From contig JAVCDE010000011.1 in NCBI GenBank assembly GCA_030765185.1, positions 1 to 60,247 of the forward strand: 60,247 nt of DNA, written 5' to 3'. The number at the start of each line of letters is the position of its first letter. Positions within the stretch are counted from its first letter, which is position 1. This document shows positions 13,703 to 21,590 of the stretch, piece after piece. The notes beneath the pieces are model-generated. The model did no database searches. It was given only the letters and a program-made list of their open reading frames with translations, and was not told the DNA's origin. Made by a program: the position numbers and the translations under genes. The stretch comes from Candidatus Aceula meridiana. Its GTDB lineage: Bacteria; Omnitrophota; Gorgyraeia; Zapsychrales; Aceulaceae.

Positions 13703-15598
13703 ATGAGAAGAATAAGAAAAATAAGAACTTTAGGAATTGACGAAAAAGCGCAAGCCGCAATTGAGCTCGCATTATTAGGGTCTATCCTTTTATTTGTCTT
13801 TGGCATGCTTATCCGTTATGGAATGAATTTTGCTGAGACACAAAACATGCAATACAAAGCTTTTCGTCAAGCCTTGAAGCTATCTGGCGAAGATGCGATT
13901 GAAGGGAAGTATTCTTTGTCGGGTGATGACCTGCCCCAAACAGATGCATGGCATCCTAAAGGTAATAGAAAAAACGCTTCGCTTATTTTTATTGAGGACA
14001 GGCCCACGGTGCAAGGCGGCGAAAAATATGGCGCATCTTCGCGAAGTCCTTATATGGCTTATGGATCAGGGGTATTTAGTAGCCTTCAACAACTTCCTCT
14101 AGAGTTTAACGAAACAGAGAACATTCCTGTTATGGATATGAGTGTTAATGGACAGCCCTTTGTTTTTCGCACAGCAAAATTTGTAAGGTATTTGACGGTG
14201 CCATGTTTTACGGAACAGGCTAACTATGCCTGTGGCGATTTTTCTTACACCCCGAACTGCTGGTCAAGGACTATTGGAGATGTTGACTATCCAAATGTCG
14301 GACCTCAATATCTTGACCGTGATGTAGATGGTCACGGGATCGCTTTTCCTCACCCTTGGAATTATACTTTTTATTCCTGGATGGGAGCCATTGCGGATGA
14401 AAATGCTTATCCAGCCGGATGCCGCGATGTGCGATTTGTATATACAAAGATTCCTTTTAATCATGAAAAGTTTTGTAATTTAGGCGCTTTTGGGCACCAT
14501 TGTATGGGAATAAATTCCACGGAGCTTAACTGGCGGTTTGATTTAAAAAGAGAAGGGACCCCTGCTTCTCCCTCACCGATTGATCAGGCGGATTGGATTA
14601 AAATGTCTTGGCAGTGGTTTCCTGTTGCTCTCACAAGCAAAGGTGTTGATCTTTATGATTCAAGCTGGACTTCTTTAGATGTTGACGGAGACTTAAAGGA
14701 AGAAACGGTCATGTCTTTTGTAACACGTCATTTTAACAACCCAGAAAAGGACAGCGTCTATTATTCGCCGACAGGAACGAGCTATGAGCTTGATAACGGC
14801 AGCAATATGCCAGATCCTACTGAGGAAGATCATGGTTATGGCTCTTCCGATGAACCTTATACCAGAAAACCGATTGTTTTGCTGAGCGTTATTGATTTTC
14901 AAGAAGGAGATTTTGATGCGACATATAATGAGGTAGATAAAGCAATTTTTCAGACTAAAAAACCAGGACTTTTGGAAGAGTCTCAGATTACAAGCTTTGT
15001 TCCTCGAGACGAAGGGGGGAGCACTTTTTTGATCGACCAGAGCATGTCCGGTCAAACCCGTACACAAACCGCGACCCAAAGCGGAACATCTTATGACATC
15101 GTCGAACGCCAATTTCGTTTAAGCAACAACACAGGATGCTTTTGTCCGGCGAGGATGGATGACGACGACCCCTATGGTAATAATGGTTGGGAAAATTGTC
15201 AGGATAGTGCAGGAGGGCCTTGGACATATCTCGCCCCTCCTTGGGGGGTTGAGACTCCTACGCCTAACGGGAAACCAAGTTATTGTGAAGCGGACAATCT
15301 TTCTGTCAAATACGCTTGCGAAGGAGAAGGATGTTGTAGCCAATGTTGTGCAACCGGCGATGAGCCTTGCTGCAACGAAGAGGGAAATTTTTGCTGTGAC
15401 GAGGACGATGTATATATTAAAAACCGTCCTTCTGTTTCATGTTTTGAATATAAGAAAGTTATGGAGCTCGACGAAGTGTCAACAGGCGTTAATCTTCCAT
15501 ATAACGATCATAATATGCTCTATATTCGAACAACTATTGCGTCAAAAACCGGATATAAAACAATCACAACAGAAAACGTTGAAACGATACAATATTAA
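13703..15598 (+). CDS. Large TadE-like pseudopilin with cysteine-rich C-terminal region
   Basis: Start at ATG 13703, after AAGGAAA; the frame is open much further upstream but only by overlap with the pilin gene. The N-terminus is a TadE-type pseudopilin signal: DEKA then QAAIELALLGSILLFVFGM, with Glu at +5 after the processing site. TadE proteins are normally 150-250 residues; this one has 631. The added part is rich in aromatic residues, Asp and Pro, and its last 150 residues hold many Cys, with CCSQCC, EPCC and FCC near 560-590. It is likely surface-exposed or periplasmic and disulfide-bonded. The function as a pilus-associated minor component is inferred from the signal and from its place between the pilins and TadG. 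Confidence 0.75.
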   Translation: MRRIRKIRTLGIDEKAQAAIELALLGSILLFVFGMLIRYGMNFAETQNMQYKAFRQALKLSGEDAIEGKYSLSGDDLPQTDAWHPKGNRKNASLIFIEDRPTVQGGEKYGASSRSPYMAYGSGVFSSLQQLPLEFNETENIPVMDMSVNGQPFVFRTAKFVRYLTVPCFTEQANYACGDFSYTPNCWSRTIGDVDYPNVGPQYLDRDVDGHGIAFPHPWNYTFYSWMGAIADENAYPAGCRDVRFVYTKIPFNHEKFCNLGAFGHHCMGINSTELNWRFDLKREGTPASPSPIDQADWIKMSWQWFPVALTSKGVDLYDSSWTSLDVDGDLKEETVMSFVTRHFNNPEKDSVYYSPTGTSYELDNGSNMPDPTEEDHGYGSSDEPYTRKPIVLLSVIDFQEGDFDATYNEVDKAIFQTKKPGLLEESQITSFVPRDEGGSTFLIDQSMSGQTRTQTATQSGTSYDIVERQFRLSNNTGCFCPARMDDDDPYGNNGWENCQDSAGGPWTYLAPPWGVETPTPNGKPSYCEADNLSVKYACEGEGCCSQCCATGDEPCCNEEGNFCCDEDDVYIKNRPSVSCFEYKKVMELDEVSTGVNLPYNDHNMLYIRTTIASKTGYKTITTENVETIQY

Positions 15599-15607
15599 AG
15601 GACAGGA

Positions 15608-15892
15608 ATGCGAAATAAAGACATCAACAAGAAATATAACATAAAACGAAAAGCCCAAGTTACCTTGGAGTTTGTTTTTTGTTTTTTTATTGTGATGCTT
15701 ATTTTTTATAGCTGTGTTAAAGCGCTACAATGGTTGGGCAAAGCACTTATCGGTCCTCATTATCAACAATCTCGTGCATATGACAGTGATGGCGGCTTGC
15801 GCGAAGTTGTGGATCAAATGGATGCTCCTGTTGATCAGTATACGCCTTTGCGTTTAATGTATCGCAATAAAACTTTTGGTGGTTCTTATTAA
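15608..15892 (+). CDS. Small TadE-like pseudopilin
   Basis: The 94-residue protein begins with a basic segment and IKRKA, then QVTLEFVFCFFIVMLIFYSC, a TadE-like membrane segment with Glu at +5. The remainder is short and polar. AAGGACAGG runs from the end of the previous gene up to ATG 15608. Such small TadE/TadF-type proteins sit next to TadG in many Tad loci. Confidence 0.7.
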   Translation: MRNKDINKKYNIKRKAQVTLEFVFCFFIVMLIFYSCVKALQWLGKALIGPHYQQSRAYDSDGGLREVVDQMDAPVDQYTPLRLMYRNKTFGGSY

Positions 15893-15917
15893 AGATTTTA
15901 GAGAAGGGAATCAAAAT

Positions 15918-18900
15918 ATGTTGCAAACAATAAATAAAATAATGAAAGATTGTCTCCGAATAAAAAAGAGAAATCGTGATCGCGCAAGAGGACAAATTGC
16001 GATTATTTTGCTTGTTGTTATCAGCATAGTGCTTATGCTCGTTGCCGTTGCCATTAACCTTGGCAAAATTTCTATGACAAAAACCCAGATGCAGATTACG
16101 GCTGACTCTACGGCAGCATCTTTGGCATCAAATATGGCAAGTTATAGTGAGAGCCTTTATAGGACGATTATTTTGCCTTCAAGGCAAACAGGAGACCATG
16201 GAAAGAATTTTGGCTTAACGCGTAGAAATTCAAGCGAAAGACTTTCAACGATGATTACAATAGTCATTTGTGCTGTTGCGATTATTATTTCTTGCATTTG
16301 TCCTCCGACATCCGCGCTTACGGCACCATTGTTAGCTAGCGGCATCATCGGAGGTATTGTTTCAACAGGGGCGCTTGTCTATCAAACTGCGGTGGTTGAA
16401 CCGATGTTTCAAAGTATGTGGGCGAAACAGTTTAAAGACCTGCCTTATGCAGACCAGTTTATTAAGATGGGGACAAATTTTGCTCTTCAGTCGGCTGCTA
16501 CAGATTCTGTTCAAATTCCGGATACCGGAGATTATAATATGGATGGGTTTTATTGTCAGGAGGACAACCCGAATTGTGCGTATAAAACCAGCCGTTTTGG
16601 TGTAAAGGTAACGAAGGGGAGCACGAGCACTATTCCCGAGAGCGCCGTAAACAAGGCGAAAAGATTTGGTCAGACTTTAGCTAGCTTTATGTTTTCGCAG
16701 AACTATGCATCAGGGCTTGACAGAAGCATTGTGATTGATCCAAACTATCTTTTGACTGCTCCGGATGGCGTTTTTGTGCCGGATGAGTGGGGTGTTTTTG
16801 ATCATGATGGAATCAAAGGAGCCAATACGCATGATCCTTCCTCGACGACTTTAGGTGATTTGGACCCCTGCCTGACGGACAATCAGTGCAACCCTGCATG
16901 CATTCCTCAAAAATCTTCTTATAATTCACACGTGGATCTTTATTCTGTTTATGAAAACTTAGCCTTAACATCTGGCCAAACTAAATGCCCAGGAACAACT
17001 GATATCGATCCAGAGATTTGCTCAGACCCTAATACGCCGTGGTGTTTTGCCGGAGATGAGCTTTATGAGGATCCTGACAACACTTTTGAATCTTTTCGTG
17101 AATTGATAGGGCGTGATGATGAGAACATGTATCTTTTAGGCGGCATGAGCAAGCAGCTTCGTGACCTGAATGCTGTTAAGCTATTAGCAGCAGACAAGCA
17201 GTTTAGCAGCAAGGACGCAACGGGTGTTTACGAGGCACTTTGGAAACTATATTTGACAGATTTAGACAAGTCAACTTCTCCTTTTCAATTTGTTAATGGA
17301 GGAGAATGTTTTTGGAAAACAACAGATGCGTCTGGATGCGAAGATACTGGGCTTTGGGAGCTTCAATCTGTCGGGGGAAATGGACCTCCTCCATGTGCTC
17401 CAAACTGCTATGTTCGCTCTAATATAGATCCTTTGAAGGTAACTGGCATGACGGGAAACGAAAACCTCTGCTATTCTGACGACGAGGATGTTCCAGAGGA
17501 AGATTTTTTCTGGAAGAAGGGCGTTAATGCTTATTGCAACGACTATGAACCTCCGTATTATATGTGTGATCAAAAGAGCTGTGACGCGGGATCGCCAAAT
17601 TGTGAGCAAAATTGTCAGACTCCTGAGGCTGCGGAAGAAGCTTGTGAGCTTTATTCCTGCAATGAAGATGAAGAAGGTGATTCTGTTCCTAACCAGGAGC
17701 TTTGGAGAAGCGACAGAGCTGAGACTTTACGAGAAAGTGAAGGTATTGATGATTTTGTTAAATTTGCTTATAGTTTGCTACGAAAAACTCCTAATAATTT
17801 AATCAGAGATTTAAATAGCTGGTATCCTATTTTTCTTCAGTGGAGAGATATTTATTTGCCTGAATGGGCAGAGAGGATTGATGAACTTCAGGGTTTTTAT
17901 CAAGATTTTGATACTTGGACTGCAAGCGAAGACCCAAATTATTTCTGTCCGAAAGGATGTGCCGATTCTGCTGCCTGCACCAAGGATGAGGTTGCCACAT
18001 GCTTGTCAACCAAGAAAAATGTCTATGACGCTTGCCTCACCGATTGCACCGCTGCTAATTGTACAGACATCGCCACAGAGCTTGGAGTTGCCTTCGACTC
18101 CTGCAGCGCTTCTTTTAAACAAACAGCACATCTTTATCGGGAAATGTTTCGTTATCGCGGGGAACTCTTGACAAGCCTTACAAATGATTATGATGACCTT
18201 TTTACACTAGGGCCAGATGGCAAATTAACCATAGCCAGAACAAACATTTATGGATTTTTATCTGATTATAATATTAACAATAACCTCCTCGACCTTGATG
18301 CCTCGCTTAACTCTGGAGAATGGTTAGGGTTTGATAAAGGAATATATGTTTGGAAAGACGCAGACGAGCCTGATGGCACAGTAGGGCTTTGGCACGTTGT
18401 ACGTACTGATGTTAAAATTCCTACGCGCTGCAACGAACAATGCTTTAGAGATCTGGAGCCTGATTCGAAATATAATGATGGTGATAACTTTCCTGCCGAA
18501 GAGCCGAATTTTCCTGAGATTGTGCGCTGGGATCGCGGTGGCGCAAATGTTTTTCATACTCTAACAGACTATAACTGTAAAGGACGATGCGGTATTCATA
18601 ATTATAAGGAAAATAAGAACAATTATGATAAATGTGGTTCGGGAAGAAGGAACAAGACAAGCTATAAAGAGGATCAGGTGAACGGCGGCGACAACAACGG
18701 GAACAACAAATGTTTTAAAGGCGGGCTTGTCGGTGCGAGGGTTGCGCGCTATGATCAGCCAAGATCTCAAGCTTTTTCATGGGCTACAAACGTAGAGTTC
18801 TGGAAAACTTTGTTTAAAAATCCTTCTGTTGCGACTGTCGTTTCTCCCAATATAAATGCTGTTTGCTCGGATTATCTTGATCTGGGAAATCCAGAGGGAG

Positions 18901-19151
18901 AGGCTTTTTTTATTGTGAAGAGAATTGCTGGGGGACCTGAGCAGAATGCGCCGTGCTGGGATCACTTGAACGTGCTTTTAAATCAAGGAACGCAGGCTAT
19001 TTCTTGTGCTGAATATTATTGCCGGATGAACTCGACTGCACCGTCTGAGCGAGGCCCAAATAAGTCTAAGGATGTAGCAGAAGAGACATCTATGTTTGGG
19101 ATGCGTTTTACCGAATGCCCCGGTGGTAGGCCTTTTATAACAGTTCCCTAA
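15918..19151 (+). CDS. Giant TadG-like Flp pilus assembly protein
   Basis: Residues 24-48 are the TadE/TadG N-terminal signature: RGQIAIILLVVISIVLMLV followed by AVAINLGKISMTKTQMQ and an Ala/Ser-rich helix, as in TadG. A second hydrophobic region lies at about residues 110-165 (ICAVAIIISCICPP, then GIIGGIVSTGALVY). With 1,077 residues it is about twice the usual TadG size. Most of the rest is an extracytoplasmic region with dozens of Cys arranged in small knots (NCEQNCQTPEAAEEACELYSC broken across lines, CPKGCADSAAC and CLTDCTAANC). No intact von Willebrand A domain is obvious. AAGGGA lies 9 bases before ATG 15918; the longer frame from 15876 overlaps the previous gene. Confidence 0.75.
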   Translation: MLQTINKIMKDCLRIKKRNRDRARGQIAIILLVVISIVLMLVAVAINLGKISMTKTQMQITADSTAASLASNMASYSESLYRTIILPSRQTGDHGKNFGLTRRNSSERLSTMITIVICAVAIIISCICPPTSALTAPLLASGIIGGIVSTGALVYQTAVVEPMFQSMWAKQFKDLPYADQFIKMGTNFALQSAATDSVQIPDTGDYNMDGFYCQEDNPNCAYKTSRFGVKVTKGSTSTIPESAVNKAKRFGQTLASFMFSQNYASGLDRSIVIDPNYLLTAPDGVFVPDEWGVFDHDGIKGANTHDPSSTTLGDLDPCLTDNQCNPACIPQKSSYNSHVDLYSVYENLALTSGQTKCPGTTDIDPEICSDPNTPWCFAGDELYEDPDNTFESFRELIGRDDENMYLLGGMSKQLRDLNAVKLLAADKQFSSKDATGVYEALWKLYLTDLDKSTSPFQFVNGGECFWKTTDASGCEDTGLWELQSVGGNGPPPCAPNCYVRSNIDPLKVTGMTGNENLCYSDDEDVPEEDFFWKKGVNAYCNDYEPPYYMCDQKSCDAGSPNCEQNCQTPEAAEEACELYSCNEDEEGDSVPNQELWRSDRAETLRESEGIDDFVKFAYSLLRKTPNNLIRDLNSWYPIFLQWRDIYLPEWAERIDELQGFYQDFDTWTASEDPNYFCPKGCADSAACTKDEVATCLSTKKNVYDACLTDCTAANCTDIATELGVAFDSCSASFKQTAHLYREMFRYRGELLTSLTNDYDDLFTLGPDGKLTIARTNIYGFLSDYNINNNLLDLDASLNSGEWLGFDKGIYVWKDADEPDGTVGLWHVVRTDVKIPTRCNEQCFRDLEPDSKYNDGDNFPAEEPNFPEIVRWDRGGANVFHTLTDYNCKGRCGIHNYKENKNNYDKCGSGRRNKTSYKEDQVNGGDNNGNNKCFKGGLVGARVARYDQPRSQAFSWATNVEFWKTLFKNPSVATVVSPNINAVCSDYLDLGNPEGEAFFIVKRIAGGPEQNAPCWDHLNVLLNQGTQAISCAEYYCRMNSTAPSERGPNKSKDVAEETSMFGMRFTECPGGRPFITVP

Positions 19152-19195
19152 ATTCAGTAGGGTTAGACAAACAAAACTATATTAATATTTTATAA

Positions 19196-20053
19196 ATGTT
19201 ACTTGCTATCATTCTTCTTATTTTTACATGCGCTTTTCTTTTGGCATATCTTATTTTGCCAAGAGTTTTTCAGGTTGTAAAGGTTGTTGCCAACAAGCGC
19301 GAAAAAAAACTTTCCGATAAAATGGATGCGATGTATTTGCAATCTAAGGGAAAGCGGGTGATGTTGGTTTATGCCTTGGCCCCTATTATCTTTGGCGGCC
19401 TTGGTTTTTTTCTTTTTGCTGGACAACTTCGGCTTTTTGCCGTGATCGGTGGAATTGTTCTTGGATTCGTCGGGCCGGGAATATATTTTAAGTTTCTTGT
19501 CGGCAGACGAAAGAAGATGTTTTATAACCAGCTTATTGATTCTTTGATGATGATGAATAGCTCACTAAAAGGTGGCTTAAGCCTTTTGCAAGCTATGGAA
19601 GTTGTTGCTGATGAAATGCCGATTCCGATTAGTCAAGAATTTGCTATTCTTATAGGAGAGAATAAGATGGGTGTTTCATTGGAAACATCTTTTGATAGGC
19701 TCTACAAACGGATGGAATCTGCTGCCCTTCAGCAGTTTATTTCGGCAGTTCTTTTGGCGCGTGAAACCGGCGGAAACCTCCCAATCATTTTTAACCGCAT
19801 TATTGGAACCATCCGGGAAAATAAAAAAATTCAACAAAATATCGAAACCCTTACCCTTCAAGGAAAGCTGCAGGGCTTTGTTATGTCTCTTTTGCCGATA
19901 GGATTTGCAGCTTTTATTTACACCTCCACCCCTGAGCATTTTGACATTATGCTTGAATCTACTTTGGGGCGTAATCTTTTAGGTCTGGCTGCAATTCTGG
20001 AAGTTGTTGGGGCTATTATGATTATAAAAATTAGTCAAATTAAGGAATTCTAA
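19196..20053 (+). CDS. tadB: Tad pilus inner-membrane platform protein TadB
   Basis: The protein has 285 residues and the T2SSF platform architecture: two N-terminal membrane helices (residues 2-20; about 55-95), a cytoplasmic domain with QLIDSLMMMNSSLKGGLSLLQAME and LARETGGNLPIIF, and two C-terminal helices. TadB and TadC together form the inner-membrane platform driven by the CpaF ATPase. It lies 44 bases after TadG and 4 bases before tadC. No strong ribosome site is seen. Unusually, it sits far from cpaF, with the pilin array between them. Confidence 0.88.
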   Translation: MLLAIILLIFTCAFLLAYLILPRVFQVVKVVANKREKKLSDKMDAMYLQSKGKRVMLVYALAPIIFGGLGFFLFAGQLRLFAVIGGIVLGFVGPGIYFKFLVGRRKKMFYNQLIDSLMMMNSSLKGGLSLLQAMEVVADEMPIPISQEFAILIGENKMGVSLETSFDRLYKRMESAALQQFISAVLLARETGGNLPIIFNRIIGTIRENKKIQQNIETLTLQGKLQGFVMSLLPIGFAAFIYTSTPEHFDIMLESTLGRNLLGLAAILEVVGAIMIIKISQIKEF

Positions 20054-20057
20054 TTAT

Positions 20058-20939
20058 ATGCTAGTTATGATTCTTATCTTAGCTTTTTTTTCAGTTTTTA
20101 CTTTTGTCTTAGGTGTCGCTTCAGCGATTCAACTAGAGGGCCGTCCCACGCTGGACAGAATCATTGGAAGGACTACCCAGAAAAAACAGAGATTTGGGAT
20201 TTTTCGTCACTTAATACGGGCACTAATGTTTTTTAACAAACCTCTTTGCGCTGGCCCCATAGGAGAGCGCATGAGGAAGGATTTAAATTTATCACGCGTA
20301 GGGCTTTTCCCTGAGGAATTTATTTTTGTTAAGGAATCAGCCGTCATTCTTTTATTGTTTATTACCTATCCTTATTCTGATCCGAACAACAGAATGTTTT
20401 GGCTCATTGCAATGATTGCGGCAGGATGGTATTTGCCGGAGTTCTGGATCAAGACAAAAATTAAGAAAATTAAGAACCAGGTTATTAAAGACCTTCCTGA
20501 TGCGATTGATCTTTTGTCTCTTTGTGTTAATGCTGGGCTGGATTTCTTGTTGGCTCTAAAATGGGTTATTGATAAATCTGTGCCTTCGATTCTTATTTTA
20601 GAGTTGAATCATGTCTTGCAAGAAGTCCAGGTTGGTAAGCCTAGAAGAGATGCTTTAGTTGATTTTGCAAATAAGTATCAGATTCCGGACCTTTCCACTT
20701 TTACCCGGGCTTTGGTCCAAGCAGACCGCATGGGAACCTCTGTTTCTGACGCCTTAAATATTATTTCAGAAGATATGCGTGTTTCTCGCTTCCGAAGAGG
20801 CGAGCAAACAGCTCTTAAAGCACCTTTAAAAATGCTCTTCCCTCTTTTGTTTTGTATCTTCCCCGTTGTTGGCATTCTTGTTGCCGGGCCGATTCTTTTA
20901 CAGTTTATGCAAGAAAATCCTCTCAAAGCTCTATCATAG
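20058..20939 (+). CDS. tadC: Tad pilus inner-membrane platform protein TadC
   Basis: The protein has 293 residues with the T2SSF fold: an N-terminal helix, a pair of helices near residues 98-130, a cytoplasmic domain with LPDAIDLLSLCVNAGLDFLLAL and FTRALVQADRMGTSVSDAL, and a last helix (LFPLLFCIFPVVGILVAGP). It starts 4 bases after tadB, so translation is coupled. It is the last recognised gene of the Tad locus; the next gene is the giant one, behind a 651-base control region. Confidence 0.88.
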   Translation: MLVMILILAFFSVFTFVLGVASAIQLEGRPTLDRIIGRTTQKKQRFGIFRHLIRALMFFNKPLCAGPIGERMRKDLNLSRVGLFPEEFIFVKESAVILLLFITYPYSDPNNRMFWLIAMIAAGWYLPEFWIKTKIKKIKNQVIKDLPDAIDLLSLCVNAGLDFLLALKWVIDKSVPSILILELNHVLQEVQVGKPRRDALVDFANKYQIPDLSTFTRALVQADRMGTSVSDALNIISEDMRVSRFRRGEQTALKAPLKMLFPLLFCIFPVVGILVAGPILLQFMQENPLKALS

Positions 20940-21424
20940 TAATTTCTGATTGGACAATTTGATTTTATTGAAAAAATCAGTAAATTTTCGCTATTTATTT
21001 GAATAAAATTTCCTCATGCGCGTCCAATCTGGAATTTATAATGTCCAATCAATAAAATATTTTTTTTCGTGATATTTTTTTGAAAAATTAAACAAGCCCG
21101 CCATTAGCATTTTATATCATAAATATATTCGGAAAAAGAAAAAGAAAAAATTTAAAACGAAATTTTTGCAACGGAAGATAGTTCTTCTTTTTACGTTTTT
21201 TCTGATTTACCGGCGAGAGATAGGATTTCCTAGAGGGGGTTAAGGAGAAAAAAAGGACAAGCTTTTTCGTGGGCTTTTTTTCTTTTTGTCTTTTTTTGGC
21301 GAGCACCTTGACAGCTGTTTTAAAAGGAAGCGTTTGCTTTAAAGGCCTTTTTCAGAAAACATAAGAAATAAGTTAAATAAATTATAAATTGTTGCAAAAT
21401 ATAGACTTACAGAATGTCCAATTC
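20940..21424. promoter_or_regulatory. Control region between tadC and the giant gene with GTCCAAT boxes
   Basis: No gene is seen in this AT-rich stretch. It holds four copies of one box: GATTGGACA (20948-20956), GTCCAATC (21022-21029 and 21043-21050) and TGTCCAATT (21415-21423), the last ending just before the -35 of the giant gene. A weak stem GATTTT/AAAATC (20961-20978) follows tadC, and AAGC/GCTT with a T-run (21259-21281) could be a poor terminator. A long purine/pyrimidine-skewed tract lies at 21130-21300. Confidence 0.5.
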
Positions 21425-21452
21425 TTGACACTTCAAGAATATATGTTATATT
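21425..21452 (+). promoter_or_regulatory. Near-consensus promoter of the giant gene
   Basis: A perfect TTGACA (21425-21430) and TATATT (21447-21452) are separated by 16 bases. The start would be near 21459, leaving a leader of about 130 bases. The last GTCCAAT box abuts the -35, suggesting regulator contact with RNA polymerase or repression. Confidence 0.7.
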
Positions 21453-21470
21453 TTAGTTGTCGTTAAGAAG

Positions 21471-21590
21471 AAAAAAGCCACGGAAAAGCCACGGAAGAAG
21501 TAAGAAGTTTGGGACGTTATTTTAATAGGTAAAGGGCTGTGGCTTTGAAGAGGGAAACAAAGACGCAGCCCTTAAAAATTTAGGTGGATA
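21471..21590 (+). ncRNA. Leader RNA with mutually exclusive hairpins before the giant gene
   Basis: AAGGGCTG (21532-21539) pairs perfectly with CAGCCCTT (21566-21573), with an inner stem CTTTG/CAAAG (21543-21547 with 21558-21562). The segment GTGGCTT (21539-21545) on its rising side is also fully complementary to AAGCCAC, which is present twice in tandem upstream (21475-21481 and 21486-21492). The two pairings exclude each other. The hairpin ends about 10 bases before the AGGTGG ribosome site (21582-21587), so the leader could set translation. I match it to no known riboswitch class. Confidence 0.5.
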
